Source: an uncultured Dorea sp.
GTDB lineage: Bacteria > Bacillota > Clostridia > Lachnospirales > Lachnospiraceae
DNA length: 6,902 nt
Reading direction: 5' to 3'
NCBI GenBank assembly: GCA_910578455.1
Contig: CAJTQA010000072.1
Coordinates: 1 to 6,902, forward strand
The first letter of the stretch is position 1. The number at the start of each line of letters is the position of its first letter. The notes under the pieces are model-generated. The model had not been told where the DNA came from, searched no databases, and worked only from the letters and a program-made list of their open reading frames with translations. The position numbers and the translations under genes are program-made. Positions 1 through 6,670 of the stretch are shown here, in pieces.

Positions 1-393
1 TACGGTGAAAATGGCAAGTTCAAGGTCATAGGAGGAGTTATTGTAATTGATGTTCACATCCGCATCCAGCGGCGGAAGCTCCGCTGCCGCCTGCGCCAGT
101 ATCTTGATAGGCTCATCCGCATTGGATAAATCCAGATGGATATACACCCGTCCCTGCAGTGTCTCCCCCACATCCGCAAGGCGCACATCTATCTCCGTTT
201 CATACACCTCAAAGAACCGGCCACGAATCATGCCAAAGCCCTGCGAGATATGAAGGACATTCCCTCTTGCGTAGGTCACTTCGCAGCCCTTGAAGATGCC
301 GCTGCCGGGGATCGCCGTCTCGTAGATGATGGCGTCATCCTGCGGGGTCACGTTCCCGCCCTTATAGGTTTTCAATGTGATGTTGTCAGCCAT
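1..393 (-). CDS. Putative baseplate/tail-appendage protein (N-terminal 131 residues, runs off window)
   Basis: The reading frame is open from the ATG at 393 to the window edge, so the C-terminal part is missing. It begins MADNITLKTYKGGNV. Residues 33-60 (GCEVTYARGNVLHISQGFGMIRGRFFE) contain a G-x-G-x-I-x-G-R-x-F pattern. From general knowledge, this pattern is common near the N terminus of phage baseplate and tail-fibre proteins, where a small beta domain anchors the protein to the tail tip. No enzyme motif is visible. The gene overlaps the hub gene by 8 bases and has a strong Shine-Dalgarno sequence (AAGGAGG, 401-407) seven bases before the start. Its place directly after Dit and hub genes fits a tail-tip structural or receptor-binding-associated protein. 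I do not recognise a named family with certainty, so the role comes mainly from position. The CDS itself is secure. Confidence 0.72.
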   Translation of the reverse strand, partial: MADNITLKTYKGGNVTPQDDAIIYETAIPGSGIFKGCEVTYARGNVLHISQGFGMIRGRFFEVYETEIDVRLADVGETLQGRVYIHLDLSNADEPIKILAQAAAELPPLDADVNINYNNSSYDLELAIFTV

Positions 394-1465
394 TCTCCTG
401 CCTCCTTAAAATCTTCGTCAAATCCAGCCGCACCGTGCCGAATACCAGCTTTGTGTTTTTGCCCCGCTCCCTTCCGGTGAGGATGCTGCGGTAACTCTGC
501 CCGTCCGAGATGATGTCCGCCACCTGCCCGAATTCCAGTTCCTCCGGCTTCACCAGCGCGTCACCGTTCATCATGGTAAGCTCTATCAGATTGGAATAGG
601 AAAGGTTAGCGAACTTGTTATGGGCGGCGCTGATCGCGGCGCTCCCAAAGCTGCTCCCCTCCTCATGGGAAACGGACTGCATTTCACACACCACCGGGGT
701 AATGCGGTCACGGTCCTTCGTGTCATAGCCAAGATCGGGATGCAGATAATAAATCCGGGTGTTGGAATAATCCTCTGCATCGTAAATAATCAGTTTATTC
801 ACATCGGCGCTGACCTGTTTTATCGTGACGCTCTTTTTGATGATGTTGGGAAGGTCGCTCTCTATGGTGATGATGCCAGATGCCGCTTTCCCTACAATGA
901 TCTGCACTTCCCGGTTCTGGATGTCCAGCTTTGTCTTTACCAAAATGCTGTACTTCTCCATTGCCGGGATGATGACGGAATCAATGAGGTTCACGATGTT
1001 GTAATGCCCGCCCTTGTCGGAGGGCGTGATGTGCAGGCTCCAGTCCTTTGTGGCTGTTGCTGCGCTGACCGAAAGCCCTTTGATATTCTGCATCCCATCC
1101 TCATTTGTAATGAACATCTCTTTTATCCTGTCACAGATAAACTGCTCCATGCTGCCCTGCCCCTGCAAATCCACATCAAACAGCACATCCGTATTGAGCA
1201 GTTCCATCAGCGGCTTATAGGAAATAGTCTGTAGCTTCTTTGATTTATCCGTTCCATAGCCGATCTCTGTCACGATTCCGGCATACTCCTCACCGCCCCG
1301 GCTGATGCGGATATAGTCCTGTTTCTTCACGCCGGGCAGGGCAAGCACCGTCACGGTATTGCCGTCCGATGATAAATAATCCTCTTTGTAGGTGATTTCA
1401 TTTACATTGGTGTTTCCCACCATCTCAAAGTCCTGCGTGAATATCTCCACGTTATACGGTCTCAT
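386..1465 (-). CDS. Tail hub protein, Gp37-like / Tal N-terminal type
   Basis: A 359-residue protein that probably forms the hub at the tip of the siphophage tail, below the Dit ring. Residues 30-95 follow the hub pattern: an exposed DYLSSDGNTVTVLALPG strand pair, then a YIRIS-x-GEEYAGIVTEI strand that reports the local axis, then a KLQTISYKPLMELL segment. The last 60 residues (FGQVADIISDGQSYRSILTG, then LVFGTVRLDLTKIL) match the closing strands of the Siphovirus ReqiPepy6 Gp37-like family. It is short and ends at this fold: there is no C-terminal endopeptidase or lysozyme domain like those in long Tal proteins. Digestion of the cell wall must therefore depend on another protein, or none in this window. 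The ATG at 1465 lies 14 bases inside the Dit gene and is preceded by an AGGGGAGGAT ribosome binding site. Hub assignment is fairly secure; the exact subfamily is less so. Confidence 0.78.
   Translation of the reverse strand: MRPYNVEIFTQDFEMVGNTNVNEITYKEDYLSSDGNTVTVLALPGVKKQDYIRISRGGEEYAGIVTEIGYGTDKSKKLQTISYKPLMELLNTDVLFDVDLQGQGSMEQFICDRIKEMFITNEDGMQNIKGLSVSAATATKDWSLHITPSDKGGHYNIVNLIDSVIIPAMEKYSILVKTKLDIQNREVQIIVGKAASGIITIESDLPNIIKKSVTIKQVSADVNKLIIYDAEDYSNTRIYYLHPDLGYDTKDRDRITPVVCEMQSVSHEEGSSFGSAAISAAHNKFANLSYSNLIELTMMNGDALVKPEELEFGQVADIISDGQSYRSILTGRERGKNTKLVFGTVRLDLTKILRRQENG
401..407 (-). promoter_or_regulatory. Ribosome binding site of the tail-appendage gene
   Basis: AAGGAGG on the minus strand, seven bases before the ATG at 393. 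It is a near-perfect anti-16S match located inside the 3' end of the hub gene. It fixes the start codon and shows that this gene can be initiated on its own as well as by coupling to the upstream stop. Confidence 0.7.
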
Positions 1466-2288
1466 AGCTGATCCTCCCCTCTACCATTACATTCAGAACA
1501 TTCAGCCCCTCATGCACCACGGAGATGCGGTTGCTGCCGTACTGCAGGTGGAAGAACCGCTCCGTGGTGAAGTCGCACATCTGGTATCTGTCCGCCACCA
1601 CCTCGTCACTGACGCCACGCTCCGTAATGCTGTAGGGAATCTGCGTGGTGTCGATGACCAGCTTATGCCCATCCGGGATGCTGCCCTCGTACTTTCCCGT
1701 TTCATACAGAACATTGTTCACATAGTGCTTCCATACCGGGTTTGTGCAGGGGCCGTACACCGTCACCCTGCATGGACTGTCCCCGTGGCTGTCGCTGTCA
1801 ATCATCAGCGTGTTCTGCGTCACATCCGCATAGGCATAGGTGTATTCATAAGGGTAGATTTTCCCGCCGATGGAAAGCGTCCCACTGTAGCCGGAAACAT
1901 TCTTATAAAACATACCCGTTGCGGTGAAAGCCACCTCGCAGTCCAGCCCCGCGCCGCCCGTAATTAATTCACTTTTTGCAATCTCCGTCATCCGCACCGG
2001 GACACGGAACGCCTCCTCCATCTCGTATACCAAAGTCAAAGGCACTGCTCGGACGAACCGGGAAAAAGCTCTGTAGTTTTTGTATGCGTTTATCCCTCCG
2101 AAAAATATCCGCCCGGTCATCACCCCCTGTGAGAATAGTTCCTCCAGAGAGATAAAATCCGTGCCGATCTGTTCATACTGCGTCCCGTCCTTATAGCCGA
2201 AGCCGCCAATGGAATGGAAAAAGGATGTCCTGGCATTCAAATCCCATGACACCCCTTCCCCGTTTATAAGCCTGAATTTCCTTATCAT
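1452..2288 (-). CDS. dit: Distal tail protein Dit (siphovirus tail component family)
   Basis: A 278-residue protein of the Dit family, which forms a ring joining the tail tube to the tip and acts as a platform for hub and receptor-binding proteins. Residues 1-30 (IRKFRLINGEGVSWDLN, then FFHSIGGFGYKDG) match the family opening, in which a loop places the protein against the tube. The TGRIFFGG...YKNYRAFSRFVR stretch at about 58-80 followed by PLTLVYEM (83-90) and a KSE motif (105-107) is also typical of the N-terminal belt domain. Residues about 130-255, including VYGPCTNPVW at 177-186, look like the second, galectin-like beta domain. The ATG at 2288 overlaps the tape measure stop in an ATGA arrangement (4 bases), implying termination-reinitiation coupling; the only purine-rich sequence upstream is a weak GGGAAAGG. 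Length is normal for the family. Confidence 0.88.
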   Translation of the reverse strand: MIRKFRLINGEGVSWDLNARTSFFHSIGGFGYKDGTQYEQIGTDFISLEELFSQGVMTGRIFFGGINAYKNYRAFSRFVRAVPLTLVYEMEEAFRVPVRMTEIAKSELITGGAGLDCEVAFTATGMFYKNVSGYSGTLSIGGKIYPYEYTYAYADVTQNTLMIDSDSHGDSPCRVTVYGPCTNPVWKHYVNNVLYETGKYEGSIPDGHKLVIDTTQIPYSITERGVSDEVVADRYQMCDFTTERFFHLQYGSNRISVVHEGLNVLNVMVEGRISYETV

Positions 2289-5200
2289 GAATACGCCTTT
2301 CCCAGCTCCCGGTTCAGCCCGTCAGATAATTCCCCGACAAGTGCGCCGGAATCCAATACCACCTGTGCGTCTGCCAGCCTCGGCAGATACTTTGTCACCA
2401 CTTCATACATGGCATCCAGCCTTGCCGCCAGTGAATCATTCCCGTTCCCGCCATTCCCGGCTGATGAGATACTTTCCATTGCCCCTGTTGTTGGGATGAG
2501 CATTCCCGCCAGTTCCTTCATGGGGCCGGTCAGTTTCCCTAAATTCCCACGGATGCCTTTTCCGAGTAAATCAATCATATCCGGCATAAAGGTGTGGAAG
2601 TTGGAAAGCGGCCCCTCGTCCGGCTCGGAGAAATGCAGGAAGGACGCAATGGTTCCCGCGATGTCCTTCACGCTGTCCACAAGGCCGCTGATCTTGGATT
2701 TGATACCATCTATTAAGCCGCCGATGATGTCTTTGCCCCACTGCAATGCCTGTGAGGGCAGGCCCTTGATGAAGTTGATCGCCGCATCGAATCCACTCTT
2801 CACCGCCCCGGCAATGCCGCTCATAGCGTTCTTGATGCCGGAGAGCAGACTGTTAAATACATTTACCACCGCATCCTTCAGGCCGCCCACGATACTGGTA
2901 ACCGTGGATTTAATGGCATTCCAGACGGAAGTAATGACCTCTTTTATCGCACCTACCACGGAGCTGACTGCTGATTTGATGGCTTCCCATGCGGCGGTAA
3001 TGGCGGACTTGATCGCCTCCATAATGGAAATGACCGCTGACTTGATGGCCTCCCATGCCGCCACAGCCACATTTTTTATCGCTTCAATCGCAGAGGAAAC
3101 CGCACTCTTGATGGCTTCCCATGCGGCAATGACCGCAGAGCGTATCGCCTCCATTGCCGTGGTGATGGCGCTCTTTATCGCCTCCCATGCGGAGACCACC
3201 ACATCCTTAATGGCGGAAAGCACCGCCGTTACTGCGGATTTAATCGCTTCCCATACCGTGGTAATGACGTTTTGGATTGCCTCCATTACCGTGGTGACGG
3301 TATTCCTTATCGCTTCCCATGCGGAGGAAAGGAAAGAGCCAATGGCATTTGTCACGGTCTCGATCACATTTTTTATCGCATTCCATACCGTGGAGACCAC
3401 CGTCTGTATCACATTCAGCACGGTTGTGATAATCATCTTATAAAACTCGAACCGCGCCACGATCAGCGTCTTTATCACGTCAAGGACGGTCTGGAAGATA
3501 TTTTTTATCCCTTCCCACAGCCCGCTAAAGAAATCTTTCAGACCGTTCCAGATGGCCTGCGCCGCCCCGGTGATGGCGTTCCAGATATTGGAGAAAAAGT
3601 CTTTTAATCCATTCCATACCGCAACAGCCGCATCTTTTATCACATTCCAAAGGTTGATCCAGAACTCCCGGAAGCCTTCGCAGTTATTCCACAGCGCCAC
3701 GAAAATGGCAATCAGAGCCGCGATTGCCGCAATGACCAGCGTTACCGGGTTCGCCGCAAGGATTCCCCACAGCGCACTTAAGCCTCCGCCGATACTGGAA
3801 ATGCCGCCGATCAGCGTGGGGATGAAGGTCATGATGCTGCCCACCGCAGAGACCACTTTCCCGATCACGATAAGCACGGGGCCGATGGCGGCGGCAAGGA
3901 GCCCTATGGTAACGATGGTGTTCTTTGTCCCCTCATCCATGCCGTTCAGCTTATCCACGAATCCCTGCACCCATGTGACGATCTGGCGGATGGCGGGCAT
4001 GAGGATTTCACCGAAAGAGATAGCAAGTTCCTCCAACTGGCTTTTCAGGATGGTAAGCTGCCCGGCAAGGTTATCCTGCATGGTGGCCGCCATCTCCGCC
4101 GACTTCCCGTCACAGTTCGCTATGGCGCTGCTCACCTTTTCAATGTCCGCAGGGGCGGCATTCATCAGCGCAAGGAATCCTGACATGGCATTCTTCCCCA
4201 CCAGAGCCTCTGCCGCCGCTGCCTTCTCCGATTCGGACAATCCGCCGAAAGCCGTCCGGCAGTCAGCCAGGATGGCACTCAAATCCCTCATGCTGCCGTC
4301 CGCATTGGTGGTGGCAATGGTCACTTCCCCGATGCTCGAACCACAAATCTTCACTTCCCCGGAAAGGTTGCTCATGATGGTGCGGAGGGCGGTTCCGGCC
4401 TGCGTGGACTTGATGCCCGCATTTCCCATCAGGCCGATTGCCTCTGCGGTATCTTCCGCAGAGAAACCAAGCGCCCCGGCGATAGGCGCACAGTATTTGA
4501 AGGTCTCGCCCATCATGGAAACGTTGGTATTGGCGTTACTGGATGCCGCCGCAAGGATATCCGCGAAATGCCCGGAATCCGCTGCGGTCAGACCGAAAGC
4601 GGTGAGTGCATCCGTCACGATATCAGAGGTAGTTGCCAAATCTTCCCCGGAGGCGGCGGCAAGGTTCATGATGCCCTCGATGCCGAAAAGCATATCCGAA
4701 GTTTTCCAGCCCGCCATCGCCATGTAGTTCATGGCCTCCGCCGCTTCCGATGCGGAGAACTTGGTCTTGCTCCCCATCTCCCTTGCCTTATCCCGCAAGG
4801 CATCAAGGTCTTTCCCCGTTGCCCCGGAAACCGCCCCGACCTGGCTCATGGCGGAATCGAAGTCTGCCGCCGTCTTTACCGCCACCGTGCCAAGCCCCAC
4901 GATGGGCGTGGTCACGGTCTTGGTGAGGGTAGTCCCCACCCCGGAAATCTTATCCCCAAGGTTCTTCAAATCCTCGCCCACGGCGGCAATCTTCTGCACC
5001 GCCACCACCGACTGGTTCGCCTGTTCTTCGAGACTTTTCAGCCTTTCCTCGGTCTCAATGATCTCCCTCTGCAAACCATCGTACTGCTCCTGGGTGATCT
5101 CTCCCTTTGCCAGTGCCTCGTTTGCCTGTTCCGCGGCGGCTTTCAGGGTTTCCAGCTTTTCCTTCGTTTCCCGTACCGCTTCGGCAAGAAGCCTGTGCTT

Positions 5201-5368
5201 CTGTGCCAAAAGTTCCGTGTTGCCGGGGTCCAGTTTCAGGAGATTGTTCACATCCCGGAGCTGCGACTGCGTGGTACGGATATCTGTATTGACTGATTTT
5301 AAGGCGGTGGTGAGTTTCGTGGTATCGCCGCCAATCTCCACCGTGATGCCCTGTATCCTTGATGCCAC
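2285..5368 (-). CDS. Tail tape measure protein (TP901 family)
   Basis: A 1027-residue protein that sets tail length during assembly and is later ejected ahead of the DNA. Order of regions: residues 1-20 open in the family manner (SRIQGITVEIGGDTTKLT); about 20-125 is a predicted coiled coil; about 165-405 is the TP901 tape-measure core (KTAADFDSAMSQVGAVSGA, then GMGSKTKFSASEAAEAMNYM-like and GNAGIKSTQAGTALRTIMSN motifs); 485-560 holds two or three hydrophobic segments that could insert in the host membrane; 574-903 is an 11-residue-phased helical array; residues 913-921 are FSEPDEGPL, a motif common near the C terminus of Bacillota tape measures; the end (VVLDSGALVGELSDGLNREL) is also typical. 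The start is GTG at 5368: a TGA lies three codons upstream in frame, and the protein begins exactly where relatives begin. At about 0.15 nm per helical residue the length suggests a tail near 150 nm (inference). Confidence 0.95.
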   Translation of the reverse strand: MASRIQGITVEIGGDTTKLTTALKSVNTDIRTTQSQLRDVNNLLKLDPGNTELLAQKHRLLAEAVRETKEKLETLKAAAEQANEALAKGEITQEQYDGLQREIIETEERLKSLEEQANQSVVAVQKIAAVGEDLKNLGDKISGVGTTLTKTVTTPIVGLGTVAVKTAADFDSAMSQVGAVSGATGKDLDALRDKAREMGSKTKFSASEAAEAMNYMAMAGWKTSDMLFGIEGIMNLAAASGEDLATTSDIVTDALTAFGLTAADSGHFADILAAASSNANTNVSMMGETFKYCAPIAGALGFSAEDTAEAIGLMGNAGIKSTQAGTALRTIMSNLSGEVKICGSSIGEVTIATTNADGSMRDLSAILADCRTAFGGLSESEKAAAAEALVGKNAMSGFLALMNAAPADIEKVSSAIANCDGKSAEMAATMQDNLAGQLTILKSQLEELAISFGEILMPAIRQIVTWVQGFVDKLNGMDEGTKNTIVTIGLLAAAIGPVLIVIGKVVSAVGSIMTFIPTLIGGISSIGGGLSALWGILAANPVTLVIAAIAALIAIFVALWNNCEGFREFWINLWNVIKDAAVAVWNGLKDFFSNIWNAITGAAQAIWNGLKDFFSGLWEGIKNIFQTVLDVIKTLIVARFEFYKMIITTVLNVIQTVVSTVWNAIKNVIETVTNAIGSFLSSAWEAIRNTVTTVMEAIQNVITTVWEAIKSAVTAVLSAIKDVVVSAWEAIKSAITTAMEAIRSAVIAAWEAIKSAVSSAIEAIKNVAVAAWEAIKSAVISIMEAIKSAITAAWEAIKSAVSSVVGAIKEVITSVWNAIKSTVTSIVGGLKDAVVNVFNSLLSGIKNAMSGIAGAVKSGFDAAINFIKGLPSQALQWGKDIIGGLIDGIKSKISGLVDSVKDIAGTIASFLHFSEPDEGPLSNFHTFMPDMIDLLGKGIRGNLGKLTGPMKELAGMLIPTTGAMESISSAGNGGNGNDSLAARLDAMYEVVTKYLPRLADAQVVLDSGALVGELSDGLNRELGKAYS
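2660..3649 (-). repeat. 11-residue phased helical repeat array in the tape measure protein
   Basis: Tape measure residues 574-903 can be written as 30 consecutive 11-residue units without breaking phase. Each starts with a bulky residue (W, F, M, L, I or V), usually followed by -x-x-I/L-K. Examples are WNVIKDAAVAV (574), WNGLKDFFSNI (585), WEGIKNIFQTV (618), FNSLLSGIKNA (838) and ISGLVDSVKDI (893). An 11-residue period gives three helical turns, so the large residue lies in one stripe along a long helix. This is a known property of tape measure proteins. Confidence 0.85.
2858..3385 (-). repeat. Eight tandem 66-bp units (22 residues) within the tape measure gene
   Basis: Tryptophans fall at residues 662, 684, 706, 728, 750, 772, 794 and 816, exactly 22 apart. 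Most start a WEAIKSAV- or WNAIK-type motif; the intermediate 11-mer starts with M, L, I, V or T. The four units from 728 to 794 are the most alike (WEAIKSA then I/V), and the matching DNA (minus strand TGGGAAGCCATCAAG and close variants) is also similar. This points to expansion by duplication of a two-repeat block. Confidence 0.85.
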
Positions 5369-5369
5369 T

Positions 5370-5385
5370 CCCCCTCACCTTCCTT
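5370..5385 (-). promoter_or_regulatory. Ribosome binding site of the tape measure gene (GTG start)
   Basis: A purine-rich stretch, AAGGAAGGTGAGGGGG, precedes the GTG by one base. The AAGG/AGG blocks at its 5' side are the likely 16S contact, about 8-12 bases from the start. An in-frame TGA at 5375-5377 rules out any earlier start. Confidence 0.6.
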
Positions 5386-5400
5386 CCCCAAATCAGGCAT

Positions 5401-5425
5401 AAAAAAAGCCCGGATTTCTCCGAGC
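5401..5425 (-). terminator. Intrinsic terminator after the RES gene (proximal to tape measure)
   Basis: On the minus strand, GCTCGGA, loop GAAA, TCCGGGC, followed by seven T. The seven-pair stem is complete in minus-strand RNA with one U-G wobble; the plus strand would have a C-A mismatch and no T-tract. The structure therefore works only for transcripts coming from the RES gene toward the tape measure gene. It ends 32 bases before the tape measure start, so late transcription must cross it. Confidence 0.88.
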
Positions 5426-5427
5426 AT

Positions 5428-5459
5428 AAAGAAAGCACCGATTATTTCTAACCGATGCT
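5428..5459 (-). terminator. Second hairpin/terminator directly after the RES gene
   Basis: On the minus strand, AGCATCGGTT, loop AGAAAT, AATCGGTGCT, then TTCTTT. The ten-pair stem is complete only in minus-strand RNA, through two G-U wobbles. The U-tract is interrupted by one C, so it may be a weaker first terminator in tandem with the one at 5401-5425, or an mRNA 3'-end stabiliser. With the Shine-Dalgarno region of the tape measure gene, the two hairpins account for most of the 118-base gap 5369-5486. I see no promoter for the tape measure gene in it. Confidence 0.7.
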
Positions 5460-5486
5460 ATGTATTGACCTTATGTTTTCTGTTCA

Positions 5487-6650
5487 TTAATAAATTATTT
5501 CCCGAATGCTTCCATCAATCGGAGTTGCATCGTGAATGTTGAATAGTACCACATTTTTTCCAACGACCTTATTTGTACGGGTACATGGGTAAATGATTCC
5601 CGTCACTCCCCTGCTTTCCAGATACTCTGATAAAATGTGAAATGACCTATATGCCTCCTCCTTCTTATCATCATCTTTTTCATCTACTTTTTTATATATA
5701 CAATTGCAGACCATTTTAAGATATTGCTTTGTAACGGCGTCCGCTATAACTTGATGGTTCACCATGCTTTCTGATTTCTGTTTTATTGCCTTCTCTAACT
5801 CTTTTCCATTCCTCCTATACCTCTCAACCTTTTTGGGATCAGATATAATTTCAGAAAATATTACTTTTTCCAGACCATGTTTATAATTATCCAGCTTTCT
5901 CCTGAATGCCCCTAAATCAATATCATTATAGGACAGGTCTAAGATATTTCCTTCTTTTGCCATTTCAAACAGGCAAAAAGAATACTTTTCACCTTTCTTC
6001 GCACGAAATTCTTCTAAGCACACATATTCACTAATGGAAAAATCCGCATTATATGCCTGCAGACTCTCCGCAAATGATAAATACAGATATGTTCTCCCCG
6101 GTGGGTTCCATCGGTTCTGTGCCTTGTTCGGCCACGGAATAAATCTGTCTATATCATGCCCCCATCCGTCAACCACTCTACATAGGATATCTGATTTTCG
6201 TAATGGACGAAAAAATTCTTCTTTCCGCAATTCAATGGACTGTGTAAATATTTCTCCAAATGTCTCTAAAAATGTTCTGGAACCATCACTGGATGTATTT
6301 ATATTTTTCCACTTTTCATCTATGATTACTTTTGCATTTTCAAGCAGAATATCATCTATCAATTTCTCATAGTATCCTGCATCCAGCTTTGGGTTAATGA
6401 AAATATTATATTTTCCAAGCGTATGTGCATAATCCAGTACAGTATCTATTGTACAATCCGCTTTGTCTGGATACGTTTCTTCCAATGAGTCGTTTAAAGA
6501 TTTTAATATTCCTGCCAATACATAACCATTCCCGTCTTTCCATACATCCCGCCTAATCCTTTTACTTAAAAACAGCAGTTCTGCTTTATATCTGTCACAA
6601 AAGTTTTCCAAGCGTTCCAATTCAAATAATACCCTGTCTGAATAATCCAC
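5487..6650 (-). CDS. RES-domain protein (NAD+-cleaving toxin family), standalone moron gene
   Basis: A 387-residue cytosolic protein with no signal peptide or membrane segment. Residues about 152-372 show RES-family motifs in order: an Arg after a beta strand (ILCRVV, R158), RWNPPG (180-185) with YLYLS (188-192), an acidic pair in VCLEEFRAKKGEKYSFCLF (E213/E214), a strand NILDLS (235-240), a QVIADAV helix (300-306), and a closing SRGVTGIIYPCTR...GKNVVLF (346-370). Known RES proteins (MbcT, ParT, Res) break down NAD+ or ADP-ribosylate targets. Cys356 stands where the family usually has Ser in the YPS-x-R motif. The domain is longer than usual owing to a Lys/Glu-rich helical insert at about 250-340. 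Residues 1-150 are an unassigned, mostly helical domain, possibly of the HEPN/RES N-terminal type, though no R-x4-6-H motif is present. No Xre/DUF2384-type antitoxin lies beside it. The gene is AT-rich (16 G+C of 60 at 6301-6360, against 33 of 60 at 4921-4980 in the tape measure gene), a sign of transfer. Confidence 0.82.
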   Translation of the reverse strand: MDYSDRVLFELERLENFCDRYKAELLFLSKRIRRDVWKDGNGYVLAGILKSLNDSLEETYPDKADCTIDTVLDYAHTLGKYNIFINPKLDAGYYEKLIDDILLENAKVIIDEKWKNINTSSDGSRTFLETFGEIFTQSIELRKEEFFRPLRKSDILCRVVDGWGHDIDRFIPWPNKAQNRWNPPGRTYLYLSFAESLQAYNADFSISEYVCLEEFRAKKGEKYSFCLFEMAKEGNILDLSYNDIDLGAFRRKLDNYKHGLEKVIFSEIISDPKKVERYRRNGKELEKAIKQKSESMVNHQVIADAVTKQYLKMVCNCIYKKVDEKDDDKKEEAYRSFHILSEYLESRGVTGIIYPCTRTNKVVGKNVVLFNIHDATPIDGSIREIIY

Positions 6651-6659
6651 AGCACCATA

Positions 6660-6668
6660 CCTTCTCTC
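6660..6668 (-). promoter_or_regulatory. Ribosome binding site that decides the GTG start of the RES gene
   Basis: GAGAGAAGG on the minus strand, nine bases before the GTG at 6650. A TAA in frame at 6669-6671 leaves this GTG as the only start codon between stop and the first conserved residues. The nearby ATG at 6658 is in another frame and only three bases from the site. Confidence 0.65.
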
Positions 6669-6670
6669 TT

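Noticed and set aside
620..1967. Plus-strand open frames of about 190-200 codons opposite the hub and Dit genes
   Set aside because: The minus-strand frames match known tail protein families and overlap in a coupled operon; the plus-strand products resemble nothing and are compositionally shadow-like.
2858..3385. Regular 66-bp repeats considered as a CRISPR array or regulatory iterons
   Set aside because: The repeats are contiguous, with no unique spacers, keep the reading frame, and encode the known tape measure helical repeat.
2409..4727. Long open frames on the plus strand opposite the tape measure gene (344 and 391 codons)
   Set aside because: They mirror the tape measure codons and repeats, show no family pattern, and lack suitable ribosome binding sites; they are antisense shadows.
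5055..5438. A 127-codon minus-strand frame overlapping the start of the tape measure gene
   Set aside because: It runs through the terminator hairpin and the tape measure N-terminal coiled coil in another frame, and its product has no recognisable pattern.
5465..5493. Plus-strand TTGACC-17-TAATAA as a promoter antisense to the RES gene
   Set aside because: The -35 is good, but the -10 matches only three of six positions and nothing else supports it; it may be chance in AT-rich DNA.
6200..6650. HEPN RNase activity in the N-terminal domain of the RES protein
   Set aside because: No R-x4-6-H motif is present in residues 1-150, so catalytic HEPN function is not supported even if the fold turns out to be related.
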